From an uncultured Clostridia bacterium (GTDB taxonomy: Bacteria > Bacillota > Clostridia > TANB77 > CAG-508), in contig CANPZT010000079.1 of assembly GCA_947589135.1 (NCBI GenBank), positions 1 to 5,269 of the forward strand: DNA of 5,269 nt. Reading direction: 5' to 3'. How positions within the stretch are numbered: position 1 is the first letter of the stretch; each line of letters opens with the position of its first letter. Positions 1 to 5,269 of this stretch are shown in pieces. Below the pieces are notes generated by a model. That model was not told the origin of the DNA. It saw only the letters and a list, made by a program, of their open reading frames with translations, and did no database searches. The translations under genes were made by a program, and so were the position numbers.

Positions 1-179
1 TATGCATCTATTGTTTTTAATTCATATCCAGCTCTTGGTACTAAGTCATTTTCTAGTCCTCTTGTTGTTCCTATAAAAATAATTTCTGCATTCTTATCTT
101 CTTGCCTTATTTTGTTTGCAATAGCTAATCCTGGATTAATATGTCCAGCTGTTCCTGCTGCTGCAATAATTACTTTCAT
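1..179 (-). CDS. murG: MurG, UDP-GlcNAc:lipid I N-acetylglucosaminyltransferase (N-terminal part only, cut by window edge)
   Basis: MurG transfers GlcNAc from UDP-GlcNAc to lipid I on the inner face of the membrane, giving lipid II. Only the first 59 codons are present. The reading frame starts at ATG 179-177 with MKVIIAAAGTAGHINPGLAI and continues through IGTTRGLENDLVPRAGYEL to the left edge. These match the N-terminal glycine-rich loop (usually GGGTGGHIxPxLAIA) and the IGTxRGLExxLVPxxGY segment of MurG, a GT-B fold enzyme of about 360 residues. Three of the loop's usual glycines are alanine here (AAAGTAGH), while GT-GH with its conserved His remains. A Shine-Dalgarno AAAGGAGAG lies about 9 bases upstream of the ATG, which supports this start. 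It follows ftsW after about 45-50 bp and is probably cotranscribed with it. Family identity is near certain from this fragment; the catalytic C-terminal domain is out of view. Confidence 0.93.
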   Translation of the reverse strand, partial: MKVIIAAAGTAGHINPGLAIANKIRQEDKNAEIIFIGTTRGLENDLVPRAGYELKTIDA

Positions 180-199
180 TTTAAGTTTCTCTCCTTTTA

Positions 200-227
200 A
201 TGATTTTGAGAATAAAGAAAAAATCAT
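200..227 (-). repeat. Small inverted repeat in the ftsW-murG gap
   Basis: ATGATTTT (minus strand, 227-220) and AAAATCAT (207-200) can form a perfect 8-bp stem around a 12-base loop. It starts at the end of ftsW and ends just before the murG ribosome binding site. The stem is AT-rich with only two G-C pairs and no following T-run, so it does not look like a terminator. It could slightly affect murG translation, or it may be chance in an AT-rich gap. Confidence 0.3.
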
Positions 228-1360
228 CTTATTTTGCACTTGCTCTCGATATATTCAGCAAAACTCCCATTCCACATAGTAGTATGAATAGCGCCGTTCC
301 TCCGATAGCTAAAAAACGGTAATGGCATTCCTGTTGCTGGCATTGATGAAGTTACAACTGCTACATTTATAATTACTTGTATTGCTACTAATGCAGTAAT
401 TCCAATTGCAACTAAACTTCCAAACATATCTGGAGCTCTCATAGCAATTAATACACCTCTCCAAATAAATATAGCAAATAATATTAAAACTAGTGCACAC
501 CCAATAAATCCTAGTTCTTCTCCTAAAATAGAAAAAATAAAATCATTATGTGGCTCTGGTATGTATAAAAATTTTTGTTTACTTTCTCCTAATCCTACTC
601 CAAATAAACTTCCTGAACCTATCGCATATAAACTTTGGATAACTTGCCATCCTTTTCCTTCTGCATCCTTCCAAGGATCTAAAAATGTAATAACTCTTTG
701 TAATCTATATGGCTCTTTAATAATTAAAAATATAAGTCCTGGAATACCTACTAATCCTCCTGTAACTATAAAATGCCAAAATTTACATCCTGCCATAATC
801 ATCATAATACTACATATTCCAATAATTACTATTGATGCACTAAAATGAGGTTGTAATAATAATAGTCCTATTATTGGAGCTAAAAAACACATATTTTTTA
901 TAAAACCTTTTCCATATTTATCAAGCTCATCTCTATTTTTTACAAGAATTCCTGCATAAAATATAATCATTAATAATTTTACTAATTCTGATGGTTGAAA
1001 AGATAATGTTTCTGTTACATAAATCCATCTTTTAGCACCATTAACAGTTTTACCTGCAATTAATACTAATGCTAATAAAATAAGAGATATTACCCATGCA
1101 TGTTTATAAAATTTTTGATAAAATCTATAATCTATTTTTGATATGAATAACATTGCAATAATTCCTAATATTGCAAATATAAGTTGTTTTGAAAAATAAG
1201 AATAACTATTTCCACTTTCTGCTAAAGCAGATGGTGAACTTGCAGATAATACCATAATTAATCCAATTGACAATAATAACATAATTGTAATTAATAAAGT
1301 AAAATCAATTGGATTATTTAGAAAACTTGAAAAACTTTTTTCTTTTCTTTTCTTTCCCAT
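224..1360 (-). CDS. ftsW: FtsW/SpoVE-type SEDS peptidoglycan glycosyltransferase, with an apparent 3' frameshift
   Basis: This polytopic membrane protein of the SEDS family (FtsW/RodA/SpoVE) polymerises lipid II into glycan strands, working with a class B PBP. Start chosen: ATG 1360 (MGKKRKEKSF), with Shine-Dalgarno GAGGAAGG at 1377-1370, 9 bases away, and 26 bp after the mraY stop. An upstream ATG at 1414 would overlap mraY and add 18 non-family residues. Visible features are a first membrane helix at about 20-40, FQPSEL at 121-126, and the conserved periplasmic stretch EPHNDFIFSILGEELG (269-284), whose Asp273 matches the catalytic Asp of RodA/FtsW. Up to PFFSY (348-352) everything is normal. 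The frame as sequenced then gives 26 unrelated residues to a TGA at 224. Skipping one base near 304 restores GGTALFILLCGMGVLLNIS to a TAA at 229-231 (376 residues). Position between mraY and murG fits FtsW or SpoVE; sequence alone does not separate these. Confidence 0.93.
   Translation of the reverse strand: MGKKRKEKSFSSFLNNPIDFTLLITIMLLLSIGLIMVLSASSPSALAESGNSYSYFSKQLIFAILGIIAMLFISKIDYRFYQKFYKHAWVISLILLALVLIAGKTVNGAKRWIYVTETLSFQPSELVKLLMIIFYAGILVKNRDELDKYGKGFIKNMCFLAPIIGLLLLQPHFSASIVIIGICSIMMIMAGCKFWHFIVTGGLVGIPGLIFLIIKEPYRLQRVITFLDPWKDAEGKGWQVIQSLYAIGSGSLFGVGLGESKQKFLYIPEPHNDFIFSILGEELGFIGCALVLILFAIFIWRGVLIAMRAPDMFGSLVAIGITALVAIQVIINVAVVTSSMPATGMPLPFFSYRRNGAIHTTMWNGSFAEYIESKCKIR
229..307 (-). 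other. ftsW: Frameshift site and out-of-frame 3' end of ftsW
   Basis: On the minus strand the gene reads TTT TTT AGC TAT CGG AGG AAC (F F S Y R R N) from 316 downward. Dropping the C at 304 gives AGC TAT GGA GGA ACG GCG (S Y G G T A), the canonical end of the SEDS motif PFxSYGGT. It then continues through a hydrophobic last helix, ALFILLCGMGVLLNI, and SRASAK to TAA at 229-231. The in-frame alternative ends in hydrophilic HTTMWNGSFAEYIES, which cannot form that helix. The exact extra base is ambiguous: C304, or a T inserted in an original TAC codon. It may be a sequencing or assembly error, a genuine mutation, or less likely recoding. Confidence 0.88.
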
Positions 1361-1369
1361 CTTTAATCG

Positions 1370-1377
1370 CCTTCCTC
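1370..1377 (-). promoter_or_regulatory. Ribosome binding site of ftsW
   Basis: GAGGAAGG lies 9 bases before ATG 1360 in the 26-bp mraY-ftsW gap. It decides the start against the upstream in-frame ATG at 1414, which lies inside mraY coding sequence. Confidence 0.85.
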
Positions 1378-1386
1378 GAAATTTTA

Positions 1387-2367
1387 TTATACAGATATCA
1401 ACCCTATAATACATAATATTAATGTTACTAAGCTAAAAATGATAACAACTCTACTTTCTTTCCATCCTGATAGTTCAAAATGATGATGTAATGGTGCCAT
1501 TTTAAAAATTCTATTACCGGTTTTCTTAAAATATGCTACTTGTATGATAACAGATAAAGTTTCTAAAACTGGGATAAGTGCTATTATCAAAAGTAATAAT
1601 GGCATTTTTAAATATAAAACCATAGCAGAAATAACTCCACCTAATAGTAGTGAACCTGTATCTCCCATAAATACTTTTGCAGGATGTAAATTAAACATTA
1701 AAAATCCTAAAACTGCTCCTATCATAATACTTCCAAATATTGCAATTTCTTGTGTTTGTGATAATATACCAATAATTGTCAAACAAGTAATAATAATCGC
1801 ACTAATACTTGAAGAAAGTCCATCAATTCCATCTGTTAAATTAATTGCATTTGTTGTTGCAAGTATTACAATAATAGCAAATGGAATGTATACAAACAGT
1901 GGCATTGGAATCATTTGCTTTAAAAACGGAATATATGTATCTGTACCAATTTGTAGCACATAAACTAAATATATAACATACCCTACTGATATAACCAGCA
2001 ATCCTAGCATTTTATAAATCGGTTTTAATCCTTCTGTATTTTTTAAAACAAGTTTTTTAAAATCGTCAATAAATCCTATTAATCCAAATCCTATGGTTAA
2101 TAAGAGAATGGGAATTAATTTTGCTGCTATTTCATTTTGGTTATTACATGCCAAATATATGTCAACACATGTGGTCATTATAATCATCGTTATAATAATT
2201 ATAATACCTCCCATTGTTGGTGTTCCCTGCTTTTTTAAATGTGATTGTGGCCCGTCATCTCTTTCAATTTGACCTACTTTTAATTTTTTTAATATTGGTA
2301 TAATAATTGTTCCTAAAATAATTGATAATATAAATGTTATGATTAATATTACTGTCTCAAACCCCAA
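1387..2367 (-). CDS. mraY: MraY, phospho-N-acetylmuramoyl-pentapeptide transferase (lipid I synthase)
   Basis: MraY is an integral membrane enzyme that transfers phospho-MurNAc-pentapeptide from UDP to undecaprenyl phosphate, giving lipid I. All family landmarks are present, numbering from TTG 2367: GPQSHLKKQGTPTMGG at 39-54, the catalytic DDFKK at 101-105, NAINLTDGIDGL at 173-184, FNLHPAKVFMGDTGS at 225-239, and the histidine motif APLHHHFELSGWKE with HHH at 294-296. About ten hydrophobic helices alternate with these loops. The 326 residues are close to the usual 320-360. There is no ATG near the 5' end. TTG at 2376 is only 1 base from the AAGAAAGG site at 2385-2378, while TTG at 2367 is 10 bases away, so 2367 is preferred; 2376 would add three residues. 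It follows murE after a terminator-like hairpin and precedes ftsW by 26 bp. Confidence 0.96.
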   Translation of the reverse strand: MGFETVILIITFILSIILGTIIIPILKKLKVGQIERDDGPQSHLKKQGTPTMGGIIIIITMIIMTTCVDIYLACNNQNEIAAKLIPILLLTIGFGLIGFIDDFKKLVLKNTEGLKPIYKMLGLLVISVGYVIYLVYVLQIGTDTYIPFLKQMIPMPLFVYIPFAIIVILATTNAINLTDGIDGLSSSISAIIITCLTIIGILSQTQEIAIFGSIMIGAVLGFLMFNLHPAKVFMGDTGSLLLGGVISAMVLYLKMPLLLLIIALIPVLETLSVIIQVAYFKKTGNRIFKMAPLHHHFELSGWKESRVVIIFSLVTLILCIIGLISV

Positions 2368-2377
2368 ATTTATCAAA

Positions 2378-2385
2378 CCTTTCTT
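2378..2385 (-). promoter_or_regulatory. Ribosome binding site of mraY
   Basis: AAGAAAGG is the only purine-rich Shine-Dalgarno candidate before mraY. Its 10-base distance to TTG 2367, against 1 base to TTG 2376, is the reason for choosing 2367. It begins right after the T-run of the murE-mraY hairpin, so folding or termination there could affect access to it. Confidence 0.55.
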
Positions 2386-2430
2386 AAAAATATGTGCGGA
2401 GTTTATATTCTAAACCCCGTCACATTTTTT
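2386..2430. terminator. Terminator-like hairpin between murE and mraY, T-runs on both strands
   Basis: On the minus strand, ATGTG-A-CGGGGTTTA (2425-2411) pairs with TAAACTCCGCACAT (2405-2392) around the loop GAATA. This makes 14 base pairs with one bulged A and one G-T wobble. It starts 5 bases after the murE stop and is followed by ATTTTT, like a rho-independent terminator for murE. Read on the plus strand, the same hairpin is followed by TTTTTT, an even better terminator format. Only about 20 bases separate its end from the mraY start, and I see no convincing promoter for mraY between them. So it probably acts as a partial terminator, an attenuator or an mRNA end-stabilising structure inside the operon rather than a full stop. 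Confidence 0.7.
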
Positions 2431-3921
2431 CTATTTTGTCTTTTTCTCTTTTTCAATTTCTTCTACTAATTCTGCTACAATAATTCTCTCATCAAATGGA
2501 TGCTTTACTCCATTAATTTCTTGATATGGTTCATGACCTTTTCCTGCTAAAACTACAATATCTCTTTTTGTTGCCATTTTTATTGCTTGTTTAATAGCTT
2601 CTGTTCTATCTACAATAACTGTATATTTTCCTTTTGTTTTTTTCATTCCTTCTTCTATTTGATCTACTATTTTTTGTGGGTCTTCTGTTCTTGGATTATC
2701 TGAAGTTATAAATGTGTAATCTGCTATTCTTCCTGAAATTTCTCCCATAATTGCTCTTTTACTTGTGTCTCTATCTCCTCCACATCCAAATACAGATATT
2801 ACTTTTCCTCTCGTATAGCTTTTTACTGCTTGTAAAATACTTTGTAAACTCTCTGGAGAATGTGCATAATCTATCATAATTGGAATTTCTAATTTGTTAT
2901 CAACCAATTCTGATCTTCCTGGAACTCTAACTATTTCTAATGCTTCTTTTATTATTTCAGGTGAAATACCAAATTTTTGTGCAACACAAATTGCTGCTAA
3001 TGAATTATATACACTAAATCTTCCTGGAATTCCTGTCTTTACTCTTTCATTTCTGTCTGTTATTTTAACTCTGAAATCAACATATGAATTTGTAACTGTA
3101 ATATCTTTTGCAAGTACATTTGCAGAATTATCTATTCCATATGTTGTAATATTATTTTCTGGAAATAGTGTTGGAATTTTTGCTCCATGTAAATCATCTA
3201 CATTTACAATTCCATTTTTACACATTTGGAATAATTTTAACTTTGAATTGAAATAATCTTGCATATCAGGATGTTCATTTGGGCTAATATGGTCTTCTGA
3301 AAAGTTTGTAAATAATACAATATCAAAATTACATCCATCTACTCTGTGTAATTTTAAACTTTGTGAAGAAACCTCCATTACAACTACTTCTACACCTTCT
3401 TTTACCATTTGTGCAAAAATTTGTTGTAATTCTAAGCTTTCTGGTGTTGTTCTGTCACTGTCTTTTAATTTTTTACCATTAATATATGTAGCAATTGTTC
3501 CTATTAAACCAACTTTTTTTCCAGCTTTTTCTAAAATTTCTTTAATCATAAAAGTTGTTGTTGTTTTTCCTTTTGTTCCTGTTACTCCTATCAATTTAAA
3601 TTTGTTTGATGGATTACCATAAAAATTAGAAGAACAGATAGCTAGCGCTTCTCTTGTATCTTTTGCCATAACAATTGTTATTTCTTCTGGTATTTTATGT
3701 GCTTTTAAATCACATCCTTCTTCTACTAATATAGCTGTTGCTCCATTTTCAATTGCACTTTCTATAAATTCATGTCCATCTACTGAAAATCCCTTTATTG
3801 CAACAAATAAATATCCTTCTTTTACTTCTTTAGAATTTTTTTCAATTCCTTTAATTTCTAAATCTAAGTTTCCTTTTGCTCTTAGGCCTTCTAAGCCTAC
3901 AAAAATTTCTTTTAATTTCAT
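2431..3921 (-). CDS. murE: MurE, UDP-N-acetylmuramoyl-L-alanyl-D-glutamate--2,6-diaminopimelate ligase
   Basis: This cytoplasmic ATP-dependent Mur ligase adds the third stem-peptide residue to UDP-MurNAc-L-Ala-D-Glu. The N-terminal UDP-binding domain (about 1-105) contains VKEGYLFVAIKGFSVDGHEF. The central ATPase domain has P-loop GVTGTKGKTTT (112-122), MEVSSQSL (182-189), FTNFSEDH (204-211) and SKLKLF (226-231), whose Lys227 fits the carbamylated lysine of the family. GRFSVYNSLAA (300-310), VPGRSE (333-338), DYAHSPESL (351-359) and FGCGGDRD (378-385) follow. In the C-terminal domain DNPR (408-411) and GKGHE (460-464) are the signature of meso-diaminopimelate enzymes; lysine-type MurE usually lacks the Arg of DNPR. 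The 496 residues are normal. ATG 3921 has GAAGGGA about 9 bases upstream. It is probably the first gene of its unit, with a promoter at 3986-4014. No murF follows, unlike the usual order. Confidence 0.97.
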   Translation of the reverse strand: MKLKEIFVGLEGLRAKGNLDLEIKGIEKNSKEVKEGYLFVAIKGFSVDGHEFIESAIENGATAILVEEGCDLKAHKIPEEITIVMAKDTREALAICSSNFYGNPSNKFKLIGVTGTKGKTTTTFMIKEILEKAGKKVGLIGTIATYINGKKLKDSDRTTPESLELQQIFAQMVKEGVEVVVMEVSSQSLKLHRVDGCNFDIVLFTNFSEDHISPNEHPDMQDYFNSKLKLFQMCKNGIVNVDDLHGAKIPTLFPENNITTYGIDNSANVLAKDITVTNSYVDFRVKITDRNERVKTGIPGRFSVYNSLAAICVAQKFGISPEIIKEALEIVRVPGRSELVDNKLEIPIMIDYAHSPESLQSILQAVKSYTRGKVISVFGCGGDRDTSKRAIMGEISGRIADYTFITSDNPRTEDPQKIVDQIEEGMKKTKGKYTVIVDRTEAIKQAIKMATKRDIVVLAGKGHEPYQEINGVKHPFDERIIVAELVEEIEKEKKTK

Positions 3922-3985
3922 TTTATCAATCCCTTCGATTATTAATAGTAAATTACAAATAAATTATTATTTCTAATTTTTTTAT

Positions 3986-4014
3986 ATTATATAACTAAAT
4001 TAATTTTTTGTATA
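3986..4014 (-). promoter_or_regulatory. Candidate sigma-A promoter for the murE unit
   Basis: In the 130-bp pyrI-murE gap, a perfect -10 box TATAAT (3991-3986) lies 17 bases after a -35-like TATACA (4014-4009; four of six match TTGACA). Transcription would start near 3979, leaving a leader of about 58 bases before the murE ATG. The spacing is ideal, but the region is very AT-rich and TATAAT-like strings arise easily. I see no convincing terminator after pyrI, so read-through from pyrBI remains possible. Confidence 0.6.
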
Positions 4015-4051
4015 GACTTTAATAAATAATATTAAGGAATTTTTAGTTTAT

Positions 4052-4471
4052 TCATTTTTTCAAGCTCATTTCACAATATTTACAACGATAAACTTGGTTT
4101 TCTTTATCTGTTAAAATAAAAATATGGTCTAAATCTTTTTCTACTGATCTAATACATCTAGGATTCTGACATTCAACAATATTTATTAATTCGTTTGGTG
4201 CTTCAGGATGAAATTTATCTATAATTTTATCGTCTTTAACTATATTTATTGTAATACCAGGATCAATAAATCCTAATATATCAATATCTATATTAATGTT
4301 TTTATCAATTTTTATAATATCTTTTCTTCCTGTTTTCTTGCTTTTTGCATTTGTAATAATTGCTACTTGACAATCTAATTTATTTAAATTTAATTTTTCA
4401 TAAATTTCCATTCCTTTCCCAGCTTTTATATGATCAATTACAAATCCATTTTTTATACTATCTATATTCAT
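4052..4471 (-). CDS. pyrI: PyrI, aspartate carbamoyltransferase regulatory subunit
   Basis: PyrI is the nucleotide-binding regulatory chain of ATCase. It binds the PyrB catalytic trimers through a zinc domain and carries allosteric control by CTP/ATP in the enterobacterial enzyme. The N-terminal domain has VIDHIKAGKG (11-20), GRKDIIKID (48-56) and FIDPGITINIV. Asp13-His14, Lys54 and Lys86 line up with nucleotide-site residues Asp19-His20, Lys60 and Lys94 of the E. coli chain. The C-terminal zinc domain has four cysteines, C101-x4-C106 and C130-x2-C133, with the same 23-residue spacing as E. coli. The 139 residues are slightly shorter than the 153 in E. coli. Start ATG 4471 has AAGGA 10 bases upstream. 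It lies 89 bp after pyrB on the same strand. Whether this protein responds to the same nucleotides as the E. coli chain is inference. Confidence 0.96.
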   Translation of the reverse strand: MNIDSIKNGFVIDHIKAGKGMEIYEKLNLNKLDCQVAIITNAKSKKTGRKDIIKIDKNINIDIDILGFIDPGITINIVKDDKIIDKFHPEAPNELINIVECQNPRCIRSVEKDLDHIFILTDKENQVYRCKYCEMSLKK

Positions 4472-4507
4472 GTTTTTTCATTCCTTGTTAATATATTTAG
4501 GTTTTAA

Positions 4508-4563
4508 ATGGTATTACCTATAACCATATTCAGTTTTAAAAATACATTTATTTTGTATTTTTA
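4508..4563 (-). repeat. AT-rich inverted repeats in the pyrB-pyrI gap
   Basis: Two possible hairpins lie in the 89-bp gap. TAAAAATACA (minus strand, 4563-4554, including the pyrB stop) pairs over 10 bp with TGTATTTTTA (4546-4537) around a 7-base loop, with only one G-C pair. ATGGTTAT (4527-4520) pairs with ATACCAT (4514-4508) with one bulged base and loop AGGTA. Neither has a stable GC stem plus a trailing T-run, so a true terminator is unlikely. They may reduce translation coupling or mark mRNA processing, or be composition noise. Confidence 0.3.
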
Positions 4564-5269
4564 TTTTATTTCTAATAGTTTTAAAATTAATGCCATTCTA
4601 ATGAATTTTCCATATCTTGCTTGTTTAAAATAGCATGCTCTTTCATCATCATCTACATCTGTTGCAATTTCATTAACTCTTGGTAATGGATGCATAATGC
4701 ATAAATCTTGTTTTGCTTTTTTTAATTTTTCTTTGTTTAAAATATAGTAATCTTTAAGCCTAACATAATCGTCTTCATTGAAAAATCTTTCTCTTTGCAC
4801 TCTGGTCATATATAAAATATCAAGTTCTTCCATATATTCTTCTATATCATTTGTTTCACAATATTGCATATTATTTTTTTCTAAAACTTCTTTTTTGATA
4901 TAATCAGGAATTGTTAATTCTTTTGGAGAAATTAAAACAAATTTAATATTTTTATATCTTGACATTGCTGTAATTAAAGAATGTACTGTCCTACCAAATT
5001 TCAAGTCTCCACAAACTCCTATAGTTAAATTATCAAATCTACCTTTTTCACAATTTATTGTTAGTAAATCAGTTAAAGTTTGAGTTGGATGATTATGTCC
5101 TCCGTCCCCTGCATTAATAATTGGAACTGTAGACTTTTGTGCTGCCACAAAAGGTGCTCCTTCTTTTGGATGTCTCATTGCAATAATATCACTATAACAT
5201 CCTACAACTCTTATTGTATCTGCTACACTTTCTCCCTTTGATACAGAACTTGATGATGCTTCTGAAAAT
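4561..5269 (-). CDS. pyrB: PyrB, aspartate carbamoyltransferase catalytic subunit (N-terminus cut by window edge)
   Basis: PyrB condenses carbamoyl phosphate with L-aspartate to carbamoyl-L-aspartate, the first committed pyrimidine step, in the cytoplasm. The frame is open through the right edge: 235 residues are visible, beginning FSEASSSSVSKGESVADTIR, and about 70 N-terminal residues are missing, including the carbamoyl-phosphate motif STRTR. Counting from the first visible residue, Ser7 and Lys11 correspond to the E. coli Ser80/Lys84 loop that acts in the neighbouring subunit. MRHP (31-34), HPTQ (60-63), FGRTVHS with Arg93, YMTRVQ with Arg156/Gln158, and HPLPR (193-197) cover the rest of the active site. 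An internal ATG at 5178 is the MRHP methionine, not the start. The C-terminus LLEIK and TAA are intact. pyrI follows downstream, so the product is probably the class with regulatory chains. The promoter and any attenuator lie outside the window. Confidence 0.97.
   Translation of the reverse strand, partial: FSEASSSSVSKGESVADTIRVVGCYSDIIAMRHPKEGAPFVAAQKSTVPIINAGDGGHNHPTQTLTDLLTINCEKGRFDNLTIGVCGDLKFGRTVHSLITAMSRYKNIKFVLISPKELTIPDYIKKEVLEKNNMQYCETNDIEEYMEELDILYMTRVQRERFFNEDDYVRLKDYYILNKEKLKKAKQDLCIMHPLPRVNEIATDVDDDERACYFKQARYGKFIRMALILKLLEIK

Noticed and set aside
309..500. 63-residue minus-strand open frame rich in Cys, Asn and Ser
   Set aside because: It overlaps ftsW in another frame, resembles no family, and has the composition expected of a shifted reading of an AT-rich membrane-protein gene.
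561..848. 95-residue plus-strand open frame
   Set aside because: It is antisense to the intact part of ftsW, with Pro/Ile/Asn-rich shadow composition and no recognisable domain.
1361..1414. Upstream ATG start for ftsW adding 18 residues (MYYRVDICIIKFRGRRLK)
   Set aside because: It would overlap the mraY 3' end and lacks a good ribosome binding site, while ATG 1360 has GAGGAAGG at 9 bases and the expected charged N-terminus.
1544..1963. 139-residue plus-strand open frame
   Set aside because: It is antisense to conserved mraY coding sequence, and no family is recognised.
2386..2430. Promoter for mraY (TAGAAT or TATAAA strings) within the hairpin
   Set aside because: No acceptable -35 box lies about 17 bases upstream of either, and the strings fall in the hairpin loop and stem.
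2894..3256. 120-residue plus-strand open frame
   Set aside because: It is antisense to murE, whose motifs run unbroken through the region.
4015..4054. Rho-independent terminator after pyrI
   Set aside because: Only loose A/T repeats (AATAAA with TTTATT) are present, with no GC stem or properly placed T-run.
1..5269. CRISPR array, insertion sequence, tRNA/rRNA, riboswitch or defence system
   Set aside because: Reading both strands showed no spaced direct repeats, transposase motifs, cloverleaf sequences or structured leaders; nearly all the DNA is housekeeping coding sequence.

Overview
The window is strongly AT-rich (about 30% G+C by eye). Every supportable gene lies on the minus strand, so transcription runs from right to left. 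The genes are compact, with good Shine-Dalgarno sequences and short gaps. Low G+C, a clostridial-type pyrBI pair (ATCase with a PyrI regulatory subunit) and a meso-diaminopimelate-type MurE point to a low-G+C Bacillota, most likely class Clostridia. Genus cannot be fixed from this sequence alone.

In transcription order: (1) pyrB, catalytic subunit of aspartate carbamoyltransferase, whose N-terminus is cut by the right edge (4561-5269). (2) pyrI, its zinc-binding regulatory subunit (4052-4471), after an 89-bp AT-rich gap. (3) A 130-bp gap with a good sigma-A-type promoter that probably starts a new transcription unit. (4) murE, UDP-MurNAc-tripeptide synthetase (2431-3921). (5) A 54-bp gap filled mostly by a strong, almost symmetrical terminator-like hairpin. 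(6) mraY, lipid I synthase (1387-2367 or 2376). (7) ftsW/spoVE, SEDS-family peptidoglycan polymerase (about 224-1360), carrying an apparent +1 frameshift near its 3' end. (8) murG, lipid II synthase, cut by the left edge (1-179).

The murE-mraY-ftsW-murG block is a shortened dcw (division and cell wall) cluster. MurE adds the third stem residue to the cytoplasmic precursor. MraY moves the finished MurNAc-pentapeptide to undecaprenyl phosphate, MurG adds GlcNAc to make lipid II, and FtsW/SpoVE polymerises it into glycan. murF and murD, usually interleaved here, are absent from this stretch. The pyrBI pair makes carbamoyl-aspartate for UMP synthesis and appears to be a neighbour rather than part of the same pathway.

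I see no novel system, mobile element, CRISPR array or RNA gene. The points most worth checking are the frameshift inside the conserved SYGGT motif of ftsW, the hairpin between murE and mraY, and the missing murF and murD.
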